From contig NC_087064.1 of the NCBI RefSeq assembly GCF_963678635.1, forward strand, positions 28,996,189 through 29,060,188: a stretch of DNA of 64,000 bases, in the 5' to 3' direction. Under the pieces are notes generated by a model. It did not search any database. It was not told where the DNA came from and saw only the letters and a list, made by a program, of their open reading frames with translations. A program made the position numbers and the translations under genes. Source of the stretch: Symsagittifera roscoffensis. Lineage: Eukaryota > Xenacoelomorpha > Acoela > Convolutidae. Position 1 is the first letter of the stretch. Every line of letters starts with the position of its first letter. Below, one piece after another: positions 54,301 to 63,734 of this stretch.

Positions 54301-54774
54301 TTCTGCAAAACTTCACCAGAGACATCTCACAAGGTTGGCTCTTGTTTCCGAATTAGTAATTAAGGGTCAATTTTTGGCATCTAGATATTTCAAGATGACT
54401 TACGTAAAGTTGAAACATGAGTTTGTGATCGTTTATCCCGTGAAATAATGTCTGATCCTGTTGCTAGCTATGTTCCGAAATTGAATAGTTGCTCATTATC
54501 TTCGAATTCTTGAGAGCAAAAGAAAATAACTTAATGCTTCCCTTTTGCAGTGACTGGAGGTAACGTGGGAGATCTTGACGTCAGCACTAACCTCTACCTT
54601 AGTAACTACGAGGATCTGAGAAGACAGGCGGAGAAAGACATTATGGGTCACGTGATGCAGGACTACGATTGGGCACTGTACACAGAGAGCGACCAGAAGA
54701 GGTACAGAGAGGACATACAGAGACTAACCGAGACCAGTTTCGAGAAAACATATTTAGACGCTATGAACTCGTGA
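42171..54774 (+). CDS. uncharacterised TBC-like / coiled-coil protein (gene span, 14 exons)
   Basis: Exons: 42171-42369, 44492-44752, 45110-45256, 49573-49802, 49990-50194, 50561-50703, 50905-50973, 51042-51126, 51312-51501, 51845-52025, 53355-53585, 53773-53849, 54209-54333 and 54551-54774. They total 2367 nt (788 residues); all have GT-AG sites and consistent phases. The exons are GC-richer than the introns. I cannot name the protein. Residues about 120-430 look like a degenerate TBC fold: LPSNLRFITWKLFLQNT resembles the RxxxWxxLL opening, ANRLIDVQYLLLIPLLQ a central helix, and LYMWDQWLMG a late helix. The TBC arginine and glutamine finger motifs (IxxDxxR, YxQ) are not evident, so GAP activity is doubtful. 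Residues about 465-570 form a charged coiled coil (RRLAREQRAAFKLRQLRNE and RRAREEIAQLQSELNRLRRN). A Pro/Ser-rich segment follows, then a helical acidic C terminus. The start codon has A at -3; earlier exons cannot be excluded. Confidence 0.8.
42370..44491. other. gene 3 intron 1 with reversed R3 repeats
   Basis: 42890-43100, 43130-43380 and 43690-44130 are R3 copies on the minus strand (landmarks AACCGGTTTTTCTCGACACT and CAGTCCGATGATTATTTGT). No gene. Confidence 0.55.
44492..44752 (+). CDS. gene 3 exon 2 (residues 67-153)
   Basis: DNYKRMTQKVSYTLDRHLSN, then VIEHVREGAVCLLKRWPEMK and LRFITWKLFLQNT. Acceptor TTGTTTCAG, donor G|GTAGTA. Confidence 0.85.
45110..45256 (+). CDS. gene 3 exon 3 (residues 154-202)
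   Basis: ARKVYCDLLAEDPEAVHSAH and CEALLTAVPIFARAFPEAKS. Acceptor GTGTTTAG, donor G|GTGAGG. Confidence 0.85.
45443..45910 (+). repeat. R1 element, near full length
   Basis: TTGAACGTAGTGAAGACTCT TATATAGG opens it; GATGTGCATTCATACATATT, ACGAACGTGGAAATGGCGCG and AAATCGTTCTAGAGG follow. It is one of the best-preserved copies, except that it lacks the CCTATTGATCCAG block. Confidence 0.75.
46597..47285 (+). mobile_element. full-length S element (about 690 bp)
   Basis: Head ACCCTTGCGATAGCAAGGGT at 46600 with ATTGCAATCGGGCACTAG; tRNA-like 46730-46800 (TTAGCCCGGAGATAACA, then GGATTCAAATCTGACCGG); tail GTTGCGAAGCTCAGCTTCGT at 47263. It abuts the end of an R1 copy (CTGTTGGCTATGTTTT). Confidence 0.65.
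47540..48110 (+). repeat. degenerate satellite monomers (family 1, + orientation)
   Basis: TGTCTCCAAATTTGACTGCT, AACCCTATAGTTAGGTGCTG and GCTCTCAG recall the 1-5.26 kb monomer. They start about 250 bp after the S tail. Confidence 0.5.
48300..49360 (+). repeat. CCATCCATC-type minisatellite, interrupted by a MITE
   Basis: Irregular CATC/CCAT repeats with AGCCATCCATCCA-like units. The tract runs 48300-48844, is broken by the element at 48853-49236, and resumes to about 49360. Frames through it are not genes. Confidence 0.85.
48853..49236 (-). mobile_element. hAT-type MITE, 384 bp, with 8-bp TSD
   Basis: Ends CAGGGACAGATTTAGGGGGG and, reverse-complemented from the right, CAGGGGCGGATCTAGGATTT. 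Target duplication TGGCAATC at 48845-48852 and 49237-49244. Orientation is given relative to the 22560 copy. Confidence 0.85.
49573..49802 (+). CDS. gene 3 exon 4 (residues 203-279)
   Basis: MSKVLSYYHAKLRTANRLID and VQYLLLIPLLQVSVEV, then SLVEQYITLLESRPSFVRDA. Acceptor TCTTTTCAG, donor GAG|GTGTGT. Confidence 0.88.
49990..50194 (+). CDS. gene 3 exon 5 (residues 280-347)
   Basis: LQEFCKGVGEELRKIDSSLT, then LTASLKAMLKPLIRSMFVG. Acceptor TACACCAG, donor G|GTGAGT. Confidence 0.88.
50561..50703 (+). CDS. gene 3 exon 6 (residues 348-395)
   Basis: GFLECEVVLYMWDQWLMGLD, YDVWTPLATLTLLLMKEPLM: the most TBC-like helix pair. Donor AAT|GTTAGT. Confidence 0.88.
50905..50973 (+). CDS. gene 3 exon 7 (residues 396-418)
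   Basis: SQQLEEVTQRQTILLTVDNY then QYE. Phase 0 both sides. Confidence 0.85.
51042..51126 (+). CDS. gene 3 exon 8 (residues 419-446)
   Basis: FHKHFYKPLYQKLNEKYSHE. Acceptor TTGTTTTAG, donor A|GTAAGT. Intron 7 is only 68 bp. Confidence 0.85.
51312..51501 (+). CDS. gene 3 exon 9 (residues 447-509)
   Basis: LGLPAPWIHWTKEVLPERKR, then a basic/acidic helix with EREQQAANQRHELPPAG. Donor AA|GTTAGT. Confidence 0.88.
51845..52025 (+). CDS. gene 3 exon 10 (residues 510-570), coiled coil
   Basis: LDKSNLAKAEADKRLLSEDR and EREQVERRAREE-like heptads. Acceptor TGTGTAG, donor CAG|GTGAGA. Confidence 0.88.
52026..53354. other. gene 3 intron 10
   Basis: About 52360-52480 resembles a single family 2 core repeat, 52565-52650 is an R1 head (GATGAACGTATTTCAGACTC), and 52995-53030 is an S-tail-like GGCGCGACACTTCG. 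Nothing else seen. Confidence 0.45.
53355..53585 (+). CDS. gene 3 exon 11 (residues 571-647)
   Basis: PEPEIPVTKVDTPVSMKKAP and repeated K(V/M)DTP motifs, low complexity; then SQAGNQTLIGEALSEKEAAI. Acceptor TCGTGAAG is weak but the only in-phase choice. Donor AAT|GTATGT. Confidence 0.75.
53773..53849 (+). CDS. gene 3 exon 12 (residues 648-672)
   Basis: QSPDNPPGGNVIAPDNQSLS SPSRM. Donor AG|GTCAGT, phase 2, shared by two possible next exons. Confidence 0.8.
53925..53961 (+). CDS. gene 3 alternative terminal exon
   Basis: Acceptor CTCTTTGCAG ends at 53924. In frame from exon 12 it reads SFGFPPSTPQNN and stops (TAA 53959-53961). It has a better polypyrimidine tract than exon 13. Splicing here gives a protein of about 685 residues without the C-terminal helical part. 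Confidence 0.45.
54209..54333 (+). CDS. gene 3 exon 13 (residues 673-714)
   Basis: SEVTMMTGFHAPSNSVRGTD, then SPIEALSLFLQNFTRDISQ. Acceptor TTTTTGCAG, donor G|GTTGGC. Confidence 0.8.
54551..54774 (+). CDS. gene 3 exon 14 (residues 715-788, stop)
   Basis: LYLSNYEDLRRQAEKDIMGH, then QDYDWALYTESDQKRYRED and ETSFEKTYLDAMNS, TGA. It is a charged helix. Confidence 0.85.
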
Positions 54775-55700
54775 TCTAACAAGCAATACTCAGTAAACTA
54801 GAGAAATTAGGCGAATCTTAATCAAGTTGACATGGTGGTTTTGTACATAAAACTATTTTTTGACGCATCAAAACTGTAGATTGTAAAATTGTAGATAAAT
54901 ATGAAATACCATCTTTTTATTTAGTATGTGTTTATTGTGAGCGTAAAAACAGAAAAATTCTTTGATGTTCACCCTCAAATTTGATTTTTTTTTGCTGTTT
55001 GAATTTCAATTTTTCTAGTTCAATTCAAATTCATACGCTCTCGAAAGTTCAAATGGCACAAAAAACGCGAATTACTTCTGGTTTCAATAATGGATTGTCA
55101 TTTACGAATTCCCAGTAAAAAAAAACGAAATCCCACTGAGTTATACGAAATCCCACTGGTTTATTTTCCCCTAGAAACTCGTGGTCATTTTTCGGCCTCA
55201 TTAATATCATAGATGGCTTGCTTTGTAATCGAATCAGCCACTTTCACGCCTCTGACAGAAACTACAACCCTGATTGTTTCGATAGAGGTCTTTACTGTCT
55301 CTTTTTACTGACTGATTATTTTCTACCAGATTTTTTTCTTATGGTGATAGTAAATTAGTTCTGATCAAAGTTTTTTGGCCGATATTTTTGGAAAGCTATC
55401 AGTTGTGCTCTAATATGGTTTCACAAATGATTCGTACTTTTGAATCGACTTTGGCAATCGAGTTTATCGGAAATTGAAACGAGCTCGAAAGTTCGCGTAT
55501 ACTTATATTTGAAAATCGCATGTGATGCAAAGCTAAACTTGACATCGATCGCATTTGGTTAATGGAGGACCAATACGCTCTGAAAATACAAAAAGTGAAA
55601 CTAGTGGTTATTAGTGCGAAATGTAAAAAATTTTCTGACGGCCTGTATTCAAGTTGAATTTGGTTCATCAAATTAAATTAAAAGAAGGATAAATAAATGT
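54775..55700. other. region downstream of gene 3
   Basis: GATAAA near 54894 followed by TATGTGTTTATTGTGAG could be the poly(A) site; no standard AATAAA. 54960-55110 is a partial R1 (TCAATTCAAATTCATACGCT). No gene seen. Confidence 0.4.
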
Positions 55701-55709
55701 GCTTTTAAG

Positions 55710-56090
55710 ATTCAATGAACGTAGTTCAGTCTCTTATATAGGTCGCTATGATTTTTTCCGTTTTTTTTAGGAAAAGTCATGAAATTTGTTCAGGCTCAAA
55801 GTTACTCGTTCGCCGTTTGACTTAGGATCAATTTTAAAGTTCAGTTCATTTTCTTTGTGAAAAGTAAGGCAAATTCCACTATCGAACAGCAGAAATTTTA
55901 CCTATTTACCCAGTTTTCTCAAATTGGGTGAATTTTATCAAAACAGTTTGTTGTTCTAGGAATTCAAAGAGATTTAAAGCCATCTAAATTTGGATGCTGG
56001 GATTTTTTCTGGGATCCGGGGGTATGTTTATTTTTCCTGTTACTTACGTTCATTGACTTTTTTCCAACTGTTTTTGGCTATCTTTTTCTG
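55710..56090 (+). repeat. R1 element merging into duplicated block B
   Basis: CAATGAACGTAGTTCAGTCT CTTATATAGGTC opening. From GAACAGCAGAAATTTTACC (about 55885) on, the sequence is shared with 60484 and 61494. Confidence 0.7.
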
Positions 56091-56910
56091 ACAAGGGCTT
56101 AATTTATAGCCAACTCCTAATTTTTGACAAAAGTGAACATTTCTTCGTATAAAGTTTCTGAAAGGTTTTAATTTTGAGCGAAAAACAGTAATATATCAGC
56201 TATCATAAGGTTGCGTTTTTTAAACAAAAGGGGATCGTGTTTGCTATCCGACGTGAAACTTTCTTTGGTAACACGGATTTTTCTGTGCTATCAGGAAAAC
56301 ATGCGATTTTTGTAATGAAAAATATCTATTATTGTTACAATAGTTTGCAATATTCCGATTTGTTTTTTTTTGGTAAAACTTAAGTAAAACTATTCATCAT
56401 TTTATAGTGCGTTCAGTCGGCAAGATTCTGGATCAGCAACACCAATTAAAGCCATTTTCCCGTTCTTTATTTGAAGATCTATAGATATTTGTTTTCAATT
56501 TTTTTCCGATACAATAAGATCTGTTTTTAGGTTTGAAGCAATAAGATGTTTTTGTGTTCCAACCATTGCTTATTTTTTAAAAAATAATTGACGTTTGTTA
56601 AGAAAAAAAAATCGCTAAAAAAGTTATAATAATTAATGTGAGTTCATCAAACAGAACTTTTGGTCTTTAAACAGACCAGTAGGCTGAATCTTGTATTTGT
56701 TACTTGAATTACATACTCATTTTTTATGAAACTGATTTTTGATGAGCTTGAATAGTAGTTGTACAACGGCTCGTTAATTGACCAAAAGGCAAGCCTGCGC
56801 TAGACAAAATTAGAATGAGCAAAAAATTTGGTTGAATAAACAAACTAACTGTTGTAATACTAATGGTAAAAGTTTTTAAAGAGACTTTTTTTAATTTGGC
56901 GCTTTGCTTT
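55885..56910 (+). repeat. block B, copy 1 (about 1.0 kb)
   Basis: From CAGAAATTTTACCTATTTAC through TAATGGTAAAAGTTTTTAAA GAGA. Repeated at 60484-61485 with few differences, and its first ~200 bp again at 61494-61735. Confidence 0.9.
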
Positions 56911-57179
56911 GTTTTTTTTTGCTTCCTTGTCCTCAAAATTGTGTTATAATTTCCTTTACGAGAAGATCTAGTTTTTCTTCTTTTTTCTGTTTTGCAAAAA
57001 AAAAGATGTGGTGTGACCAGTAAGAAAAAATCCGCGTAAAGTTGAAAATACTCGAATGTGATTGGCTGAAAAAGATATCAAGTGTAATTTTGAAGTAGTT
57101 ACTCAAAATTTTATAGAAAATTTTTTTAAGAAACGACCAAATTCGTTCAAAATCATTTGATAAATGAGATAATGTTATT

Positions 57180-58935
57180 AATCACCCTTGAGATAATAGA
57201 AGGTATAGCAATCTTTTTCCCCGTTAATCTTGGGATCGAATCTGACCAGGACCTGTTTTTCTTTCAAACGGGAAACATTCTGATTCGAAATGAAAATGTC
57301 GGCCAATTAATCGTCTGCTTATCTGTATTTGGTTTCACTGATTTTATTTTATTCGCATACTTTAGTCACATATGATTTCACTTTTTTTGCAAAATTTTTG
57401 GTTTTTCTTAAGCTTTCATAAAAAGGAATCATTTGAAAGGCCGTTTACTTTCTTGTGTGCTTGCATACTCTCGTAGAGTCTGTTTTTACTTGAACCTTTT
57501 GTCTTTTGACCTCGAAAAATCTGTGGGGGAATATCGGACTGATATTTAAAAAACTTTTCAAATATTTTTTCGAAAACTATCCCTCCGAAACCTAAATTAT
57601 TGGTCTCAATTATTAGAATGGTCTTGAAAAGCTCCCTGCATAAGCGGCTACTCTCAAAGTTTTTTTTCACAAATAAAGTTTTTTACACATTTCTTACACA
57701 AATTTATTTTCTCATTTTTTTCTGGAGAACAACTAGCCTCTCATATCTGATATTATTGGTTCAATGAAAATAGCGAGTAGTGGGAAGCTCCCTTGATTAT
57801 TTACAGAAAAAAATATCGTTCACTGAAAAACAACTGTTTGATTTTTTTGACCGTTTTTTCAAACTTTTGAATGTTTGCTCCCGAAAACCACCCTGCCATA
57901 CCTGTGATTTTTGGTTTAGTTCAAAGAACGAGTTCTGGAAGCTCATTTGCTTATTCGACTACGCCCAAATTTTTGTGACACCCAAAGTTATGGCCCTCGG
58001 AAAGTCAAAGTTTTTATTTTAATACCCTAATTTTGAAAAAAAAAAGTTTTTAGATTTTCTCAAAAACCACTCTCCCAAATCTGAGACTTTGGATTCATTT
58101 GAAATTACAGGCTGCATTAATATCCTCTGCACAAGCGGCTACCCTATACTTTTTACGCAAAAAGCTATGGTTCTGTGAAATTTCAGATTTTTAATCTGAT
58201 AACCGGTTTTTGAACTTTACAAGCTAGCTAACCTGCCGAATCAGCTATCATAGGTAACATGTTGTAATCGAAACAACGTGTTGTTGAAATCATACTTTTT
58301 TTTTACTATGTCCGGTTTGTTTGGAAAAAGCTACATCCTTCAAACAAGTCAAAATTTTGAAAACTTGATAGGTTTTCCGAAGCTTTTTGACTTTAGCGAA
58401 ACCTACCGTTCCAATTCTTAGGTTGTGTTCAATCGAGAAACTGGTTCTGGGAATCTTCTCTGCTTAAACCGGTTCTGTAAATCTTCTCTCCCACAATGAG
58501 TTTTTTTTCGCAGAACAATTTATCGTTTTTCGAAATTCTTTTAACATTATTTAGAAACGTTTTGAATTCTCTTAAAATTTAATTAATCAAATCTGCGATG
58601 AGAAGTTAAATTGACAGAACCGGTTGCAATAAATACTCCTGCGGAAACGGCTACTCCTTAGTGTTTTTAGGAGAATGGTTATTTCCTTGGGACAATTTAT
58701 TATTTCATAATTTTCTACTCTCTCACTTATTTTAATAGAGAAACAAATAAGGTTTTGGAAAAAATTTCTAATATTTTTTGGAGAAACGTTTAAGGGTTTT
58801 TGAAAATCAACTTTTCATGTGTTCATGAAAAATTTGGTTAACCTAGTTTTTTTTCAAGGTTTAAACTTTTTTTCGACTGATGTTATTTTTATGTTTGTGT
58901 TGTATCACAAGTGGTGAAGTTCCGCTCTGATTTCC
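57180..58935 (+). mobile_element. S element with core repeats (about 1.75 kb)
   Basis: Degenerate head ACCCTTGAGATAATAGAAGG TATAGCAATC at 57183; B-box-like GGGATCGAATCTGACCAGGA at 57232; family 2 core repeats 57560-58520; tail TGTATCACAAGTGGTGAAGT at 58901. Same layout as 17955-19510. Confidence 0.55.
57560..58520 (+). repeat. ~165-bp tandem core repeats, family 2, second array
   Basis: CTCATATCTGATATTATTGG TTCAATG, then CATACCTGTGATTTTTGGTT, then CTCCCAAATCTGAGACTTTG are successive units, each with a GAAGCTC-like and a CGACTACGCC or CGGCTAC segment. Confidence 0.7.
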
Positions 58936-60484
58936 GCTCTGAAATAAGATAATGGTTCATGTTTTCTGCTTACGTTGTTGTCTTCTCACTGCTAGGTAAA
59001 AGAAATACATTCATATGCTACAAATGTGTCTCGTGTGATTTGATAGTTGCTAGGTTCAATTATGCATGTTAGGTTTACTGATTTGATCCATGTCTTTGTG
59101 TATCACTGATACATCGTTTTATTGATCCATCCAATTTTCATCTTAGTTTGATATTTTTTCGACTCTGCCCAAGTGTAAATCAACCAATGTCAGAATCGTT
59201 TGTCTTTTATAGAAGAATCTATTTTTTTTTCGGAGTTGAAAAAAATTTAGCTTAAAAATTTTACTGGCAGTGACCTTTTACATCATTTTCACGTAGAAAA
59301 TATGAGTAGTTTTGTATCGTGTCCCGGATCCTAAGGGGGGGGGGGGGGTCCTTCCTAAGGGGGAGGGGGGTCCTCACGTAAAAGCAAAATCCTAGGAAAG
59401 GGTTCCTTAATTTTCTGCAAGACCCTTATCCTAAGATTTTGTAAACTAAAGAAATTTTCTTCCACCCAAAAGCAGAAGACCCCCTACTTAGGATCTTGCT
59501 AAGCTTAGCTTAACAACAAGGGACACGATACAAAGTTCTTTCTAATTCCAATTTTTGGGGTCCTAATTTTTGGTCCTGGTTAATTATATGAATCATATTA
59601 ATTGTTATATTTGTTTGGGGCAAATGAATGTTCGACCTAGTTGAAATTTGTTAGTGAACGGGGAATTGACTTTTATGGTATATAATAAAAATTCGCCGGC
59701 GATTTTGTCAGCGTAGCTTAACTGTTGACAGCAGTAAATTAATTCCTTAACGTGACCTATATTTTATAGTGAAAAGGCAGTAAATTGAAACTTTTATCCA
59801 AAGGCGGCGGCCGTTTCTGGGCAAAATATACCAAATGAAAACTTTGTCAAATTTTGAAAAAAGAAAAATGAAGTTGGAGGGAACTTGGTCTAATTTCAAT
59901 AAACTATCAAAACTCGAACAAAATGCTTTAAAAAATTGATTAACAAATTTTTTACACGGTCTCCATTGGAAAAACGGTGATTACTTTTAGATAAACTTGA
60001 CTCAATTACTTCAGAGTTTGATGAGAAATCCTGGTGCCGTTTTTTACGCTAGAAAAAAAGACCGAATTTTTGGCTAAGTACTAAGACCGAAATACTGAAA
60101 ACCTAGATGATTTGGGCTGTCCTCGGGCTGAAAAGTTATATTTCAAAATTATCCAAGTTGCAATAAACAAGTACCTCATTACAGCTCCAGGAATCATTGT
60201 GCCCTGAAGAAAAGCAAGGTTTGTTATGATTGGCTGAAAATGAACAACAGCGACAGATTAGCCAAAGTGGAGACATACCTATCACCAAATTCACTCTTTG
60301 TGCTTACATGACTCCAGAGGGTGATATTAAATTTTCATTATTAAGAAAAGAGCGTATTGATTGCAGCGACCAAATTGTTCAGAGGAAGGAGCAAAAAATA
60401 GTTTCCGAAGAAGAGTTGTCTACACTAAAGAGATTTTTTCCAGTTATTGATCAGTTTGTACACTTCGATACATTCAAGTTTGAG
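58230..60484 (+). repeat. block A, copy 1 (about 2.25 kb)
   Basis: From GAATCAGCTATCATAGGTAA to ACATTCAAGTT. Repeated at 61745-64000, where the window ends inside it. It contains the last core repeats, the S tail, a TIR element and the unknown ORF. Copies differ by scattered substitutions and indels; copy 2 has extra TTTCCGCTCTGA repeats near 62435. Confidence 0.9.
59311..59534. mobile_element. ~224-bp TIR element, copy 1
   Basis: Perfect 15-bp inverted ends TTTGTATCGTGTCCC / GGGACACGATACAAA. The G-rich interior has GGATCCTAAGGGG and a CCCCCTACTTAGGATC counterpart. No coding. Confidence 0.65.
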
Positions 60485-60529
60485 CAGAAGAAATTTTACC
60501 TATTTACCCAGTTTTCTCAAATTGGGTGA
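60185..60529 (+). pseudogene. unknown ORF with in-frame TGA, copy 1
   Basis: After CATTACAG a frame reads LQESLCPEEKQGLL, a TGA at 60227, then 99 codons beginning LAENEQQRQISQSGDIPITK and including CAYMTPEGDIKFSLLRKERI and SEEELSTLKRFFPVIDQFV. From about 60484 it runs into block B repeat, so its true end is lost. The same frame and the same TGA occur in copy 2. Protein-like composition, but no family recognised. It may be a fragment of a duplicated gene or of a mobile element. Confidence 0.35.
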
Positions 60530-61485
60530 ATTTTATCAAAACAGTTTGTTGTTCTAGGAATTCAAAGAGATTTAAAGCCATCTAAATTTGGATGCTGGGA
60601 TTTTTTCTGGGATCCGGGGGTATGTTTATTTTTCCTGTTACTTACGTTCATTGACTTTTTTCCAACTGTTTTTGGCTATCTTTTTCTGACAAGGGCTTAA
60701 TTTATAGCCAACTCCTAATTTTTGACAAAAGTGAACATTTCTTCGTATAAAGTTTCTGAAAGGTTTTAATTTTGAGCGAAAAACAGTAATATTGTCAGCT
60801 ATCATAAGGTTGCGTTTTTTAAACAAAAGGGGATCGTGTTTGCTATCCGACGTGAAACTTTCTTTGGTAACACGGATTTTTCTGTGCTATCAGGAAAACA
60901 TGCGATTTTTGTAAAAAAAAATATCTATTATTGTTACAATAGTTTGCAATATTCCGATTTGTTTTTTTTTGGTAAAACTTAAGTAAAACTATTCATCGTT
61001 TTATAGTGCGTTCAGTCCGCAAGATTCTGGATCAGCAAGACCAATTAAAGCCATTTTTCCGTTCTTTATTTGAAGATCTATAGATATTTGTTTTCAATTT
61101 TTTTCCGATACAATAAGATCTGTTTTTAGGTTTGAAGCAATAAGATGTTTTTGTGTTCCAACTTTTGCTGATTTTTTAAAAACAATTGACGTTTGTTAAG
61201 AAAAAAAAATCGCTAGAAAAAATATAATAATTAAGGTGAGTTCATCAAACAGAACTTTTGGTCTTTAAACAGACCAGTAGGCTGATCTTGTAACTGTTAC
61301 TTGAATTACATATTTTTTTTTATGAAACCGATTTTTGATGAGCTTGAATAGTAGTTGTACAACGGCTCGTTGATTGACCAAAAGGCAAGCGTGCTCTAGA
61401 CAATTTTAGAATGAGCAAAAAATTTGGTTGAATAAACAAACTAACTCTTGTAATACTAATGGTAAAAGTTTTTAAAGAGATTTTT
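60484..61485 (+). repeat. block B, copy 2
   Basis: Near-identical to 55885-56910. It is joined directly to block A at CAAGTTTGAGCAGAAGAAAT. Confidence 0.9.
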
Positions 61486-61493
61486 TCAAGTTC

Positions 61494-61735
61494 GAACAGC
61501 AGAAGTTTTACCTATTTACCCAGTTTTCTCAAATTGGGTAAATTTTATCAAAACTGTTTGTTGTTCTAGGAATTATAAGAGATTTAAAGCCATCTAAATT
61601 TGGATGCTGGGGTTTTTTCTGTTACTTACGTTCATTGAATTTTTTCAGAGTGTTTTTGGCTATCTTTTTCTGATAAGGGCTTAATTTATAGCCAACTCCT
61701 AAATTTTTGACAAAAGTGAACATTTCTTTGTATAA
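61494..61735 (+). repeat. block B, truncated copy 3
   Basis: GAACAGCAGAAGTTTTACCT to about GAACATTTCTTTGTATAAA, with a ~20-bp internal deletion relative to copies 1 and 2, then block A copy 2. Confidence 0.85.
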
Positions 61736-62841
61736 AAGTTGATAGCGAATCAACTATCATAGGTAACATGTTGTAATCGAAACAACGTGTTGTTGAAATC
61801 ATACTTTTTTTACTATGTTAGGTTTGTTTATGAAAAAGCTACATCCTTCAAACAAGTCAAAGTTTTGAAAACTTGATAGGTTTTCGGAAGCTTTTGGACT
61901 TTAGCGAAACCTACCGTTCCAATTCTCAGGTTGTGTTCAATTGAGAAACTGGTTCTGGTAATCTTCTCTGCTTAAGGCGGTTCTGTAAATTTTCTCTCCC
62001 ACAATGAGTTTTTTTTCGCAGAACAATTTATCGTTTTTCGAAATTCTTTTAACATTATTTAGAAACGTTTTGAATTCTCTTAAAATTTAATTAATCAAAT
62101 CTGCGATGAGAAGTTAAATTGACAGAACCGGTTGCAATAAATACTCCTGCGGAAACGGCTACTCCTTAGTGATTTTAGGAGAATGGTTATTTCCTTGGGA
62201 CAATTTATTATTTCATAATTTTCTACTCTCTCACTTATTTTAATTGAGAAACAAATAAGGTTTTGGAAAAAATTTCTAATATTTTTTGGAGAAACATTTA
62301 AGGTTTTTTGAAAATCAACTTTTCATGTGTTCATGAAAATTTTGGTTCACCTAGTTTTTTTTCAAGGTTTAAACTTTTTTTCGACTGATGTTATTTTTAT
62401 GTTTGTGTTGTATCACAAGTGGTGAAGTTCCGCTCTGATTTCCGCTCTGATTTCCGCTCTGATTTTCGCTCTGAAATAAGATAATGGTTCATGTTTTCTG
62501 CTTACGTTGTTGTCTGCTCACTGCTAGGTAAAAGAAATACATTCATATGCTACAAATGTGTCTCGTGTGATTTGATAGTTGCTAGGTTCAATTATGCATG
62601 TTAGGTTTACTGATTTGATCCATGTCTTTGTGTATCACTGATACATCGTTTTATTGATGCATCCAATTTTCATCTTAGTTTGATATTTTTTCGACTCTGC
62701 CCAAGTGTAAATCAACCAATGTCAGAATCGTTTGTCTTGTATAGAAGAATCTATTTTTTTTCGGAGTTGAAAAAAATTTAGCTTGAAAATTTTACTGGCA
62801 GTGACCTTTTACATCATTTTCACGTAGAAAATATGAGTAGT

Positions 62842-63058
62842 TTTGTATCGTGTCCCGGATCCTAAGGGGAGGGGGTCCTTCCTAAGGGGGAGGGGGGTCC
62901 TCACGTAAAAGCAAAATCCTAGGAAAGGGTTCCTTAATTTTCTGCAGGACCCTCATCCTAAGATTTGTAAACTAAAGAAATTTTCCAACCAAAAGCAGAA
63001 GACCCCCTACTTAGGATCTTGCTAAGCTTAGCTTAATAACAAGGGACACGATTCAAAA
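62842..63058. mobile_element. TIR element, copy 2
   Basis: Copy of 59311-59534 inside block A; the right end has one change (GGGACACGATTCAAAA). Confidence 0.6.
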
Positions 63059-63734
63059 TTCTTTCTAATTCCAATTTTGGGGTCCTAATTTTTGGTCCTG
63101 GTTATTTATATGAATCATATTAATTGTTAAATTTGTTTGGGGCAAATGAATTTTCGACTTAGTTGAAATTCGTTAGTGAACCGGGAATTGACTTTCATGG
63201 TATATAATAAAAGTTCGCCGGCGATTTTGGCAGCGTAGCTTACCTGTTTGCAGCAGTAAAATAATTCCTTAAAGTGACCTATATTTTATAGTGAAAAGGC
63301 AGTAAATTGAAATTTTTATCCAAAGGCGGCGGCCGTTTCTGGGCAAAATATAACAAATTATAACTTTGTCAAATTTTGAAAAAAGGAAAATGAAGTTGGA
63401 GGGAACTTGGTCTAACTCCAATAAACTACCAAAGCTCAAACAAAAAGCTTACAAATGTTTAATAAATTATTTACACGGTCTCCATTGGAAAAATGGTAAT
63501 TACTTTTAGATAAACTTGAATCAATTACTTCAGAGTTTGATGAGAACACCCGGTGCCATTTTTTACGCTAGAAAAAAAAAACAGAATTTTTGGCTAAGTA
63601 CTTGGACCGAAATATTGAAAACCTAGATGATTTGGGCTGTCCTCGGGCTGAAAAGTTATAATTCAAAATTATCCAAGTTGCAATAAACAAGTACCTCATT
63701 ACAACTCCAGGAATCATTGTGCCCTGAAGAAAAG

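Noticed and set aside
60227-60229. Selenocysteine at the conserved TGA
   Set aside because: No SECIS-like structure recognised and no known selenoprotein motif; a pseudogene or frame change is simpler.
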